Shown in pieces: positions 10,170-20,663 of a stretch of 64,000 bases of DNA. The position numbers were made by a program, and so were the translations under genes. This DNA comes from Hofstenia miamia (taxonomy: Eukaryota; Xenacoelomorpha; Acoela). The number at the start of each line of letters is the position of its first letter. The first letter of the stretch is position 1. The notes beneath the pieces are model-generated. The model was not told the DNA's origin, searched no databases, and saw nothing but the letters and a program-made list of their open reading frames with translations. Where the stretch lies: contig SCFE01000059.1 of the NCBI GenBank assembly GCA_004352715.1, positions 1,036,184-1,100,183 of the forward strand. Direction: 5' to 3'.

Positions 10170-10760
10170 TTAATATTTTGTAGATTTTCCCTTTGAATCA
10201 AGAACAGCTTTAATGCATCTTGGCATACTTGAAACCAATTTATTGCATAATTCTGCAGATATCTCGGTAACCCAGACTTCTCGAATACACTTGATTAAGT
10301 CATCATATGATGATGGATTTCTCTGTGCAACTTTCTTTTTCAACAATGGCCATACTTGTTCGATGGGGTTAAGGTCGGGACTTGATCCTGGCCAATTTCT
10401 TAACAGTTGAAATGGTTGTGTATTGAACCAATTGAGAACAATTTTCGCCGTGTGGCATCTTGCACCATCGTGCTGGAAATGTGTTGCATTTCGAAGTGGC
10501 ATCCATACAGGTAATTTATCCTTAAGAATAGATAAGTATACCTGAGAATTAATAGTAGTGTTCTTGGGCATGATCCAAAGAGCACCTCGTCCTCTGGCTG
10601 AGATGGAGGCCCATATCATCACAGTTATTGGGTGTTTCACAGTTGCCTGGACATATCTTTGATTATATCGTTTCCCTGGTGGCCGACGAATTATTTTTCC
10701 ACACTGATTGAATTGGGCAATAGTTGCCTCATTGCTAAACATAACATTCGACCAGTTAGT
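10170..10760 (-). pseudogene. Tc1-like transposase, catalytic domain
   Basis: This is the DDE domain of the transposase. The first catalytic Asp position reads MFSNEATIAQF, so D is replaced by N. The second is FQHDGARCHTAK and the Glu is SPDLNPIEQVWPLL. I count 35 residues between the second Asp and the Glu, one more than the classical Tc1 value of 34. WASISARGRGALW is the usual strand between D1 and D2. The frame is open from about 10760 to the stop at 10170. D1 loss means it cannot catalyse transposition. Confidence 0.85.
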
Positions 10761-11078
10761 GTCAGTCCATGCTTCATAGTCTTTGGCAAAGCAAAGTCTA
10801 TCCTCAATGTTTTTTGGATACAGATGGGGCTTTTTGACTGCCCTATAGCTCTTAAGTTTGAACTCATCTTTTAGTCATCTTTGGATTGTGCAGATGCTAG
10901 GAGAAATAGGTGCAGCAGGCAACTTTCCTTTCATTAAGGCAGCTGTGGTCAATGGTTCAGTAACAGCAGAACNCTTTGAATCAAGAACAGCTTTAATGCA
11001 TCTTGGCATACTTGAAACCAATTTATTGCATAATTCCTGCAGATATCTTGGTAACCCAGACTTCTCGAATACACTTGA

Positions 11079-11510
11079 TTAAGTCCATGCTTCATAGTCT
11101 TTGGCAAAGCGAAGTCTATCCTCAATGTTTTTTGGAGACAGATGGGGCTTTTTGGCTGCCCTATAGCTCTTAAGTTTGAACTCATCTTTTAGTCTTCTTT
11201 GGATTGTGCGGATGCTAGGAGAAATAGGTGCAGCAGGCAACTTTCCTTTAATTAAGGCAGCTGTGGTCAATGGTTCAGTAACAGCAGAACGACGTATCAT
11301 GTTATCAGTACGCTGGGAGGTACACCTTGGACGACCAGACCTCCTACGACTTGAATACACACCAGTTTCTTCAAATCTTTTAACTGTTTTTGACACTGTA
11401 CCTCGTGACACACCTATTCGTTGAGCGACAGTTCTATGAGAATACCCTTCATTGCATAATATCACAATTTGTGCCCTTTTTTCCTTTGAAATTTCACGAT
11501 TTTGTGCCAT
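11079..11510 (-). pseudogene. Tc1-like transposase, DNA-binding half
   Basis: Starts at ATG 11510 with MAQNREISKEKRAQIVILCN. It contains a paired-type helix-turn-helix (RTVAQRIGVSRGTVSKTVKR), the GRPR-type linker RRRSGRPRCTS, and a second HTH with SPSIRTIQRRLKDE. It binds the terminal repeats in intact elements. The frame runs to about 11088 (FAKDYEAW) and then jumps by deletion into downstream sequence before the N at 10973. The matching uninterrupted continuation is in the other version at 10972-10170. Confidence 0.85.
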
Positions 11511-11746
11511 ATTTCATTTAATTATTCACTCTGTAAATTATTTACTAAATCAAACTTTATTAACACACACTTTGAAAAAGAATGTAAAACATTGATTTTC
11601 TTTTTAATTTAGTCAATTCTGATTGGCTGTGTTTAACTCTAATTGGATAATCGTCAAAATTCTAATGTATTTATAGAATTAAAAGAAATTTCCAAGAAAA
11701 TTCCAAGAAATTTCCAAGTGCTTCCAAATATTTGGCAGCCACTGTA

Positions 11747-13220
11747 ATTGTACACACATGATTATTATTAATTAGATTATTTGTAAAATTTTAATAAGGA
11801 ATATTTTGATATTAATTCACTTGGCAGTACTTTTGACAAAAAGCAAAAGACTGAAATGCAAATGCTAATTAATGCTGATGTGTGTAAATAGCAGACAAAG
11901 AAAAAGATGGAAAACAGTAAATTGTCAATAACATTGATTAAACAGGTACTTGCCAAGTGTTTGATTGTTTGCTATTACTAAGTATAAAAGTAGTGCCATT
12001 TATATATTTGGTGATGAACAAAATTCATTGGATTTACTTCTTTATTTTGTCAGGTTTATTTATTAATTAAATGGAAAGCTAAATGGTCAAGCACTAGAGT
12101 AATTCTGATGGTGGTCCCTAACTACATTTAAAGGAAGTCTGGAATGGCTTGAACACAATAGCCTTTCAAAAGTATGGTGTGGATGGTAGTCATTGCTTAC
12201 TTGATGTGGGTAGGTTAGGTATAAGCATAGGGATTTTCATTTGTTATAGCTTTCCTATCATTCTTTATTCACAAGTTAGCATTATTATTATTATTGAATT
12301 TACCCTCAGTAGAAAGGCAATGTTTTATCTATATCAGTTTTCTTTGTTAATCAATCAATTGCCTGTTAGTAAATTAGATCACTCTCAACTTACTTATGAA
12401 TTAGTTTCATTGCTGACAGCATTGATTGTTCACATGTATCAATGGCTAACATGTACTTTTATATCTTTAGGGTTATTATATGTAGGGAACTATAACAAGC
12501 TAAAGCACCATGGTTGCATTACTTTCCTATATTTTAATCACAACAATAACAAGAACAATCAATGCACCAAATTATTAAGTTATCACACACACATGTTTTC
12601 TGAGACAATGTTCTGTGCACTAAGTCAACCATTGGTAATTCCTTTGATATCCAAGTAAAGCTGGATTTGTTCACAAAGACAAAGTCTCCTCTTGTGCATT
12701 GCTTTGAGTCAGGTTTCAAACCTGTATACCATCTCTCACTCTCATTCTAAAATGGCTGTTGTCATTTAGATCATTAATTATAGCTAATGATAGATTAATT
12801 AAGTTAATACAGTTAACAATGATATAGAAAGAGAGTTTTTGGAATCTGTCATACAATAAATACCATAACTAAATAAGAATATGGTTAAGCAATCTTAAAT
12901 TAAGTCACTAATAATGGAGGCAGAGGCCCTGGCATTAATAGTGACATTAATAAAAAATCCATTTATATCCACAGGGATAACATTAGTATGCAACAGTGAG
13001 GTAATGACCAGAACATCTTGTGCATGGTTTATAGGAGGTGGCACTCCAACTAGTTTGATGAATCAACAGAACTAAAGGGCAGATCAGGAGGATACTCTTC
13101 AAACCCAGGCTCATTGATGACAAAGTCCTCAGTGCTTAAGTAGGTAGGGAGTTTCTGAGATGAAGAACCTGCTTTAAGATCTCCAGCATCCTTGTCAATA
13201 TGAGTGGTATTGTGAAGCAT
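11747..13220. other. Unassigned sequence between Tc1 insertion and gag
   Basis: By position this should hold the gag C-terminus and start of pol of the gypsy element, but I see no zinc knuckle and no protease active site. 12149-12658 has a 169-codon + strand frame rich in Ile, Leu and Ser with no recognisable domain; it is probably chance. The - strand sequence 13220-12920 continues from gag with an acidic stretch and then stops. Confidence 0.4.
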
Positions 13221-14635
13221 TTACACAATGCTAATGGCTTTACAAATTATCAGGTTGAGATCATCCTCAGGATCACACTTGAGTTCAAGGCAACTATGAA
13301 TATTGGTAGGAAAGCCCTGACAAATATACAAGAAAAGATTGTGCTTCAAATATTTGGGATTAAGCTTGCTTAAGTGAAACAACCTTTCCACCTGTGTGAT
13401 GTAAATATGGACGTCATTGCCCTTCTGTAATGAGAGATCACAAAGCAGCATGTTGTACTGATGTTTAATGTGATGTGCATTGTAGTGGTCCTTGAAATAG
13501 CTGATTAGAAGTTGGTAATTAGTCTTGACGTCTTGATTGAGCATCATATATTGGTTATATGTGAGACCTTGTAAGTAAGTGGGGAATTGTGCAACAGCAG
13601 CATCCTGAGTGGCTTTGTACTGCCTCATTGTCAACTCAAAGAGGAAGAACCACTCTTCAAAAGACTGTGAGATTTCATTGATCTTTCCTGTGAACTTAGG
13701 CAATATAGAATGGTGATTGAATAAATTGGCAGTTTTGTTTCCAACAGTGGTTGTGGGCAAGATAGACTTAGTAAAGCACTGCCCACTGAAGGTTGCAGAT
13801 ATGGCATAACCACTCAGCAATGGAGGTGAAGTTGGAACTGAAACTGTAGGAGTAACATAAGTGTTGAGAGGTGTGGGAGGTGAAACTGTCATGCTCAGCA
13901 AATAGGGAACTGGGTAGCAACAGTGGCCAACATAGAAATGTGAGTGATGGCAAACTGCATGAAGGTGGGACCTCCAGTTGTGAACAAAGTGACTGAATTA
14001 ACAAATTACAGCATCAATGGGGTAGCATTAGTTACAACAGAGGCACTTGGAAGGTGTGCCTTAATCATTTGTGAAACTTGATCTGAGAGGCATTCAGAGA
14101 AAGCATCCAAGGCTTCTTTTAAGCCATTGTGAGTTACACATTCAGAATGTCTATGCAAGCAGGGTGCAGAATAAGGAGTGCTCTGTGGCAAAGGGAATGC
14201 AGACAATGGTGTTGTTAAACTATCAACTTGAATAGAGTGGTGATGGCATCCTGCAGGCACTTCTCTCTCTGCCAGGCTTTTGGCAGCTTGCTGCTTCATC
14301 TTAGTACACAATGAGTCAAGACATTCTTCACAAATGAGACGTTGATCAGTTTTCTTGGCAATAGCTGCTCAGAGTTGTTCAACCTCAAAGGGCCAAGGCT
14401 CTTGAGAAGGTGGTGACTGGGGGCAACTTTGAAAGGGATCCAAAGACAAAGGATGAAAAGTCACAGTTGGTGACTGGTTAACATGAGTAGGAGAAGATAA
14501 ATCAAGCAATAAGTTAAATCCAATGGTGTGAGGGGCAATGTTCAGGTTGCCAGCACTCACACTGGGGAAACATGCATTTAATTTATTTACACATTTTATA
14601 TTTTGCTTTATTCTCATTGGCAGAATATAAAGCAT
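13221..14635 (-). pseudogene. Gypsy gag-like region
   Basis: The main frame (13901-13221) contains a retrotransposon gag capsid pattern: LPKFTGKINEISQSFEEWFF, then AAVAQFPTYLQGLTYNQYM, then DVHIYITQVERLFHLS. The F-x-G ... W-x-x-F and L-x-G-x-A layout is typical of the Ty3 gag capsid domain. Upstream frames (14311-14006 and 14635-14369) are Pro/Ser-rich and probably the N-terminal part of the same protein, now broken by frame changes. It lies upstream of the gypsy pol remnants on the same strand. Confidence 0.7.
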
Positions 14636-14728
14636 GGCATTTGATTCATCTGCAATTATAGTGAATTCATTGTATGAATGAAAATATACTTTTAGTATTA
14701 TGTGATGCTAATCTAGTGGCTGTGACTG

Positions 14729-14737
<9 letters not shown>

Positions 14738-14768
<31 letters not shown>
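14738..14768. repeat. (TA)n microsatellite next to a single N
   Basis: A run of TA dinucleotides ending at an N at 14769, then further TA-rich sequence. The Tc1-type end at 14784 lies directly beside it. Confidence 0.9.
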
Positions 14769-14783
14769 NTATATATATTTATA

Positions 14784-15127
14784 CAGTACTGGCCAAAAGT
14801 TTGGGAACACCTAACTGAACAAATTCCTTTTACAGTGATGAACACTACAGCTTTGATTTTTTACAATTGGGTTAATTTTAAGATTGTGAATTCAAATTTC
14901 TCCTCCATTTTTATTGTAGAATCATTGGCTGGTAGGGAAACTTAACTAGAAACTTAATTGACTCTGCAGAAGGTTTGAATAGCATTTACATAACAGCCAA
15001 GATTCCGGAAAAAGAAATAACACAGAACTTATAACATATAGATGTAACATTGGTAATTCATCCAAGTAACAGAACTACTTTTAGGTAAGAACCAAGATGA
15101 CCAATTCCTATGGCTTCCAGCCAAAGC
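14784..15127. mobile_element. Left end of a second Tc1-like element
   Basis: CAGTACTGGCCAAAAGTTTG at 14784, preceded by TA, matches the typical Tc1 terminus (ACTGGCCAAAAGTTT). The following 340 bp are AT-rich without a transposase frame until ATGACCAATTCCTATGGCTT at 15097, which enters a gap. No matching right end was seen after the gap, so the extent is unknown. Confidence 0.65.
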
Positions 15128-16107
15128 NNNNNNNNNNNNNNNNNNNNNNNNNNNNNNNNNNNNNNNNNNNNNNNNNNNNNNNNNNNNNNNNNNNNNNNNN
15201 NNNNNNNNNNNNNNNNNNNNNNNNNNNNNNNNNNNNNNNNNNNNNNNNNNNNNNNNNNNNNNNNNNNNNNNNNNNNNNNNNNNNNNNNNNNNNNNNNNNN
15301 NNNNNNNNNNNNNNNNNNNNNNNNNNNNNNNNNNNNNNNNNNNNNNNNNNNNNNNNNNNNNNNNNNNNNNNNNNNNNNNNNNNNNNNNNNNNNNNNNNNN
15401 NNNNNNNNNNNNNNNNNNNNNNNNNNNNNNNNNNNNNNNNNNNNNNNNNNNNNNNNNNNNNNNNNNNNNNNNNNNNNNNNNNNNNNNNNNNNNNNNNNNN
15501 NNNNNNNNNNNNNNNNNNNNNNNNNNNNNNNNNNNNNNNNNNNNNNNNNNNNNNNNNNNNNNNNNNNNNNNNNNNNNNNNNNNNNNNNNNNNNNNNNNNN
15601 NNNNNNNNNNNNNNNNNNNNNNNNNNNNNNNNNNNNNNNNNNNNNNNNNNNNNNNNNNNNNNNNNNNNNNNNNNNNNNNNNNNNNNNNNNNNNNNNNNNN
15701 NNNNNNNNNNNNNNNNNNNNNNNNNNNNNNNNNNNNNNNNNNNNNNNNNNNNNNNNNNNNNNNNNNNNNNNNNNNNNNNNNNNNNNNNNNNNNNNNNNNN
15801 NNNNNNNNNNNNNNNNNNNNNNNNNNNNNNNNNNNNNNNNNNNNNNNNNNNNNNNNNNNNNNNNNNNNNNNNNNNNNNNNNNNNNNNNNNNNNNNNNNNN
15901 NNNNNNNNNNNNNNNNNNNNNNNNNNNNNNNNNNNNNNNNNNNNNNNNNNNNNNNNNNNNNNNNNNNNNNNNNNNNNNNNNNNNNNNNNNNNNNNNNNNN
16001 NNNNNNNNNNNNNNNNNNNNNNNNNNNNNNNNNNNNNNNNNNNNNNNNNNNNNNNNNNNNNNNNNNNNNNNNNNNNNNNNNNNNNNNNNNNNNNNNNNNN
16101 NNNNNNN
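15128..16107. other. Assembly gap, 980 N
   Basis: Unknown sequence. Reading frames drawn across it have no meaning. Confidence 1.
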
Positions 16108-16329
16108 CTGCCTTTGTTTACAATACTTCAGATGTCAATGTAGTTTAACATGATCAAATTCTGTTTCCCTTGTAAAATTAAATTTGAGCAACAATCAGCA
16201 CCATTGAGGGGACATCAAATTAATAACAGCAAACTAAGATCAAAACTAGCTAATAATGTCATGGTGATGTAATAATACAAAGTAATGTTATAAGAGAATA
16301 AAATCAACAAAATCCCAGAGCAACTCTAC

Positions 16330-19290
16330 ATACCCCCCTTGCTCAAATTAATTTTCAGCTAGTAGTTGAAGGGCTGGCCCAGTTTGTGACTTCTGCGTAC
16401 TTTGCCTCGCAGGTTATTTGCATCAGTACCTCCCTTTGCATGACCACCTCGTCTCTCAGCCATAGAAATTTGATGGTTGGCATGTGGTTGCTAATGGGGC
16501 AATTTCTTCTAAGGTTGTTTAACCGCCTAGTGAACGTGTTGTAGAACCACTTGTAAAGCTGAAGGCCTTTCAGTGCAATCATTAATGTCATCATTGCATT
16601 GGTATCTGACGTATGAGCATCATTGGCGCTAATCTCAGTATCGGGGTAAAAATGCAGGAAGACTTGTCAGAGAGACCCCATGGTGGTTGCATGATCTACG
16701 AATAGTGAGCAGTACTCTTGAACTTGACTTAATGTCATCTCGTCTGGATCTGATACACTGGCTTGAATCATTGTGATAATTTCGATTCTCTTTGTAATGT
16801 CATAGTAATGAGTCACTGTTTCAACATTGCTTATCCACATTAGATCTCTGGCAGCCTGGAAGAGGATAAGAACCCATGGCTGCAGTGTGGTGAGTTTTTC
16901 TTGTATCATTTGTAATTGTGTGAATCGGTAATCCCAGCATAAAAATATCAGTGATAGTTAACTTGCCATCACTGAATACATGCTCAGCATTTCCTCCTGT
17001 GATGAGTTTCTCTCGCATGGTTTTATATTTGCCTGTTTGACTGGCTTTGACGGCTTCTGACTTACTATTGACAANGTGTGCGAATCGGTAATCCCTGCAT
17101 AAAAATATCAGTGATAGTTAACTTGCCATCACTGAATACACGCTCAGCATTTCCTCCTGTGATGAGCTTCTCTCGCATGGTTTTATATTCACCCGTTCAA
17201 CTGGCTTTGACGGCTTCTGACTTACTATTGACAAAATTTATCTGATCAGATAACTGAGAGGTGACCCTCTTTTTTGGTTTTCGTACCTTCCATTTCAGCT
17301 GAATTAGTGGTGTTTCTATGGTAGGTGGCGGGATGCACAAAAGATTTGATGTGTCAATCTTCTTCTCCAACTCACTGAACTTTGACTGAGAAGCTAAGGT
17401 GGCGGTTCCTATAGTCATGGGATAATTTATATGGGTGTCCTTAATGGTATCCCAGAATTTTCCTCGTAATCCCTTGTGTCGTAAACGTTCAATCTGATGG
17501 GTAGAGATTCATATACGTGAAGTAGTGCATTCTACATCCAGAGCAATGTGTCGCCCTGGGGATTGTAAAATGACTAACTCCTCCTTGGTAAACATTTCCA
17601 TAAGACACCACTTCATCAACAAAAGTACGTCTTTGTCANGGGTATTTCATTTGCTGCATTTTAAATAACAGTTCATTCTTTCCATATATATTGAACTTGG
17701 TGACTTGCTCGAGAAATTGCTTTGTTGATCCAGGCAGTCTTTCCACAAATCTTCATGTGCTCAGGGGAGCATTATCAGATGAAAAGATGGCGAATTTTGT
17801 CTCAGCTGTGGCGCCCCACATGTACTTCTTTACTGTATCAGAGAAAATATTAATGTCCAATGGACAAATCCCAAGTCAACATAATCAACATTTTTCCAGT
17901 GATACTGCTTGCCCCCACCAGTTGGGCATAATATTTTTCAAACTTATCCATGGTGCGTTTTGTCTTTCCAGGGGAGGAAGGAGGACTGCATTTATACAGA
18001 AGCCAGTTTTTCACCTTCCATGTCAGCAGGCACACAGCTATTTTGAGAATCGTTATTTTGGTTAGAGACGTCCTCTTCTCGTGTGACATGGGTATTTGAA
18101 GTTGAGGCTCTTTTGTTAGATAGATTGCTAGTATCCAAATTGCTCCTCTGGCATATATATCAGGTAAGTTTTTCTCAGCAAAAAGGCGCTCTTTAAAATT
18201 CTTCTTGTCTTGATTGTTGTAAGAGGCTTTAATGTCTCGCAGTGTCCATTCTATGGACGAATGATACGTTTGTGATGGACTCGAGATATCTAAGCGGGGC
18301 CAATCAGACTCAGGGTTGAGTTCTGCCTTCTAGGTAGAGACCAGATAGTTTCAGGTTGTGACTTCTGAGTAGTTGGTCGCTCTGGGTATTTGCATCAGTA
18401 CCTCCCTTTACGTGACCACCTCATCGATGGAGTGTTGGGATCTGAAGTTCGACATGTACTGTAGCAGGACGTCAACAATTAATTTCTGGTCCACAGCTAA
18501 AGGATGAGATGGCACTCTTTGACATAGGAGTAAATCAGTATAAATTAGCCTAGTTATTGGAAGGTGACTAGTAGAATGTGACAAAATAGGGGCGTAGTCC
18601 TCCTTAGATAGGATTAAGAAATTCTCCATCCTAAAGTGTAAGTTCTCTATCATTTCAGGTACTGCTGTTTTTTACTCTGCCACGCACAATTATTATTAGG
18701 CGAATGCCCTCAACTTTAGTGATGCGATAAGCTATCTCAAGTTGTTCCATGATGTCCTCTGACTGTATTTCAGAGATTCTCAAAAAGTAAATAACAAGGA
18801 GATTTTTGAAATCTATGTTTACGCATTCAAAACTATCAATGGTTGGTCCACTATTCAAAAACTGACATAGACTGTATATGTTGAAGTCGTCGTCAAAAAA
18901 CGTGTGCACTGTGCTGCGCCAATACAAACGACTTAAGGTTTCCATCATCCTGGAATCGTAAGAGATAATTGTGTTTATTTTTGGGTGACAGGATGCGTCT
19001 ATGACGAAAGGGATGATGTTGATGGAGCAAGTCATGTCGCTTCTGTTGTAGGTACGGCAAAGTTGATCTTTTGTCTCCTCTGAGATATTATCCCGGATAA
19101 TGGCTATGGCTTTCCTGGTTGCAATGTAGTAAGGGTGTAATGTTTCATCACCAACTTTGGATGTTTTTGTCTTCTTCTCTTCTGTCTTCTGTGATCTTAT
19201 ATTGAAAGTAGCTGGGAAGAGGTTGAAGGGGCTATCAAGTTGCTCATAAGGGGGGTATTTACAGGTTGTAAAGCTCTAAAAGGTACTCTC
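16330..19290 (-). pseudogene. Unidentified, broken - strand coding region
   Basis: I do not recognise this. It is clearly richer in GC and CG than its surroundings, and the - strand keeps long frames. The longest is 18655-19035 (MTCSINIIPFVIDASCHPKI ... LIIIVRGRVKNSS), open upstream to about 19270 without an ATG. Other segments are 18408-18653, 17850-18240, 17197-17418, 16667-17018 and 16355-16594. Residue composition looks like a real globular protein (WTLRDIKASYNNQDKKNFKE, IEIITMIQASVSDPDEMTLS). Stops, frame changes, an N join at 17075 with a 158-bp repeat, and an N at 17639 break it. Possible sources are an endogenised viral nucleoprotein-like gene, an unusual transposon, or a host pseudogene. 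Confidence 0.45.
16917..17233. repeat. 158-bp direct repeat around an N at 17075
   Basis: 16917-17074 and 17076-17233 are nearly identical (several single-base differences, for example CCCAGCAT against CCCTGCAT and ATATTTGCC against ATATTCACC). As at other single-N sites this is probably two alleles or overlapping contigs joined in tandem. Confidence 0.85.
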
Positions 19291-19328
19291 GAATCAAAAG
19301 TTTTTAAGGTAGGGGTTGCCAGCTCCTC

Positions 19329-19560
19329 TCACGCATGTGGGGAAACGTGTCTCTCCACGTAGGGGCGAGATGTGGAGGGCGTCGTGGTAACTGCTGTTGG
19401 CTCTCTGAGTTGTGGAGCAACGTGTTGCCCACACGGAATCAGACTCTGCTCAGCACCTTCCTGACGTCCTCTTTTTCTTGCGCGGGCCTCAGCAAGCAGA
19501 GAAACTTGTCTCCCACGCCTAGGTGAGGCATCTCGTCCAAGTTGGCTACCTTCCATCCTC
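19329..19560 (-). CDS. GC-rich basic ORF, possible 5' part of the unidentified gene
   Basis: A 75-codon - strand frame from ATG 19556: MEGSQLGRDASPRRGRQVSL, then RARKRGRQEGAEQS, then a Thr/Pro/Ser-rich tail. It is strongly basic and low complexity, and its GC content is the highest in the window. It lies 40 bp upstream (on the - strand) of the open frame that starts near 19285. A GTGAGA after CATGC and a CTTTTAG about 60 bases later could be a tiny intron joining them. This is only a possibility; it may instead be a separate fragment. Confidence 0.3.
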
Positions 19561-20387
19561 CTTCATACTCAGTGGCGGACAGGTGGAGCTGGCGACTCTT
19601 GTTTGCGATTTATTGGTTTCATTCCTAAATGCAGTTGTAAGATTTAAATCCCAAATGTTGGGACCATAAGTAGTTCTGAGTTTCTTAAACCAAAATAAAT
19701 TGATTAGTAAAGAAATTGAAATTTAAAAAAATTGAATTTTTTATGGCATTTTTTAGTGGATTTTTGATCAAGATCAAGTTTGAGTTTTGATTACTTCTTT
19801 TCCAAGTTTTTTGATTGAATTTTGTAAGCTTATTTCATTTTGAGTTCTTAACATTCTGAGTGCCTTTATGATACTTGATTATGAAAATTCATATTAAGAA
19901 ATTCCTCATTTAATTTGTTATTTATTGGAATTCCAAGTTTTTTGGAGCTAAAAATGTTTACTTTCAATTGATGCTTTTGCACAAATACTTTCTCTTCTGA
20001 GTTCTTCTGATTAAATTTCTGACCCACTTAAGTTTTAGAAGTCTAAGTGATCAAGAACATGCTTTTACTAATTGCTATTACAGAAAAACAATGAATTTCC
20101 TTAATGCATAGTCTTATCAATGTTATGATATTTGTATTTGGAACTTGTTTTGAGAATTCGACATCCCGATTATGTACCAACTATTAACAAAGTATGACGA
20201 AATGGTTTACAGAATATTCGCCACAAACAATTCTTCGAAATTTTATGTGCAGCAAATTAAAACATTCATTAGCTTTGAAAAAAGTTCCATAAATCCCACA
20301 ATTTTCTTAAACTCTTATTTTGAAATTTAAAGAAAATATTAAATTTTTGTCTTGGCTATTTGCAGGAATTCATACTAAACTTTTTGT
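19561..20387. other. AT-rich intergenic stretch
   Basis: No gene, RNA or transposon end is recognised. A few T-rich runs lie between the unidentified - strand region and the repeat cluster upstream of the next gene. Confidence 0.6.
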
Positions 20388-20571
20388 GGCTAAAACGTTG
20401 TGGCGAAATCTCTCATGTTGCAAGTTTTCCTACTGTGGCGAAAATTCAGCGTAGCAAGTTTCTTACTGTGGCGAGTTTTCTCTGGGGCGAAAATTCCCCC
20501 GTGGCGAAAAATATTTGTGGCAAATTTTCTTTGTGGCAAGTTCATTTGTGGCGAGTTTTCTGCAGGCGTGA
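20388..20571 (+). promoter_or_regulatory. Cluster of about ten GTGGCGA-type repeats
   Basis: In about 185 bp the motif GTGGCGAAAATT and variants (GTGGCTAAAA, GTGGCGAGTTTT, GGGGCGAAAATT, GTGGCAAATTTT, GTGGCAAGTTC) occurs about ten times on the + strand with irregular spacing. It lies 90-280 bases before the ATG of the SHOC1-like gene, where a promoter or 5' leader is expected. The core loosely resembles an E2F-type GGCGAAA site, but that is inference. It may equally be a decayed short tandem repeat. Confidence 0.5.
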
Positions 20572-20663
20572 CGAAACGAAAGAATATCTACACATATGTC
20601 AAATAGTCAAAATATTGCAAAATCACTATAATTTTGGAGTAACTTTTAGTGTACTTCAATTTA

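Larger units (their letters stand above)
10011..11744 (-). mobile_element. Tc1-like DNA transposon inserted in gypsy
   Basis: The element is bounded by inverted ends CAGTGGCTGCCAAA at 10011 and TTTGGCAGCCACTG ending at 11744, each flanked by TA (10009-10010, 11745-11746), as expected for Tc1/mariner. It carries a transposase in two pieces on the - strand. A single N at 10973 separates two overlapping versions of the element: 10763-10972 repeats 11089-11298, and 10974-11082 repeats 10190-10303. One version therefore lacks the middle, either as an allele or an assembly join. Confidence 0.9.
8220..14640 (-). mobile_element. Decayed Ty3/gypsy retrotransposon
   Basis: Reading on the - strand, a gag-like region (14635-13221) is followed, after unassigned sequence and a Tc1 insertion, by an aspartic protease, a shortened reverse transcriptase/RNase H region and an integrase ending near 8290. 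The order gag-PR-RT-RH-IN is that of Ty3/gypsy elements. Many stops and at least one large deletion in the RT palm show it is dead. I did not find LTRs. The insertion of a Tc1 element at 10011-11744 shows gypsy is the older element. Confidence 0.8.

Noticed and set aside
12149-12658. 169-codon + strand frame as a membrane protein gene
   Set aside because: Low-complexity hydrophobic reading of AT-rich DNA inside the gypsy remnant, with no domain and no conserved motif.
15097-16153. Two long + strand frames of about 347 codons
   Set aside because: They are open only because they cross the 980-base N gap.
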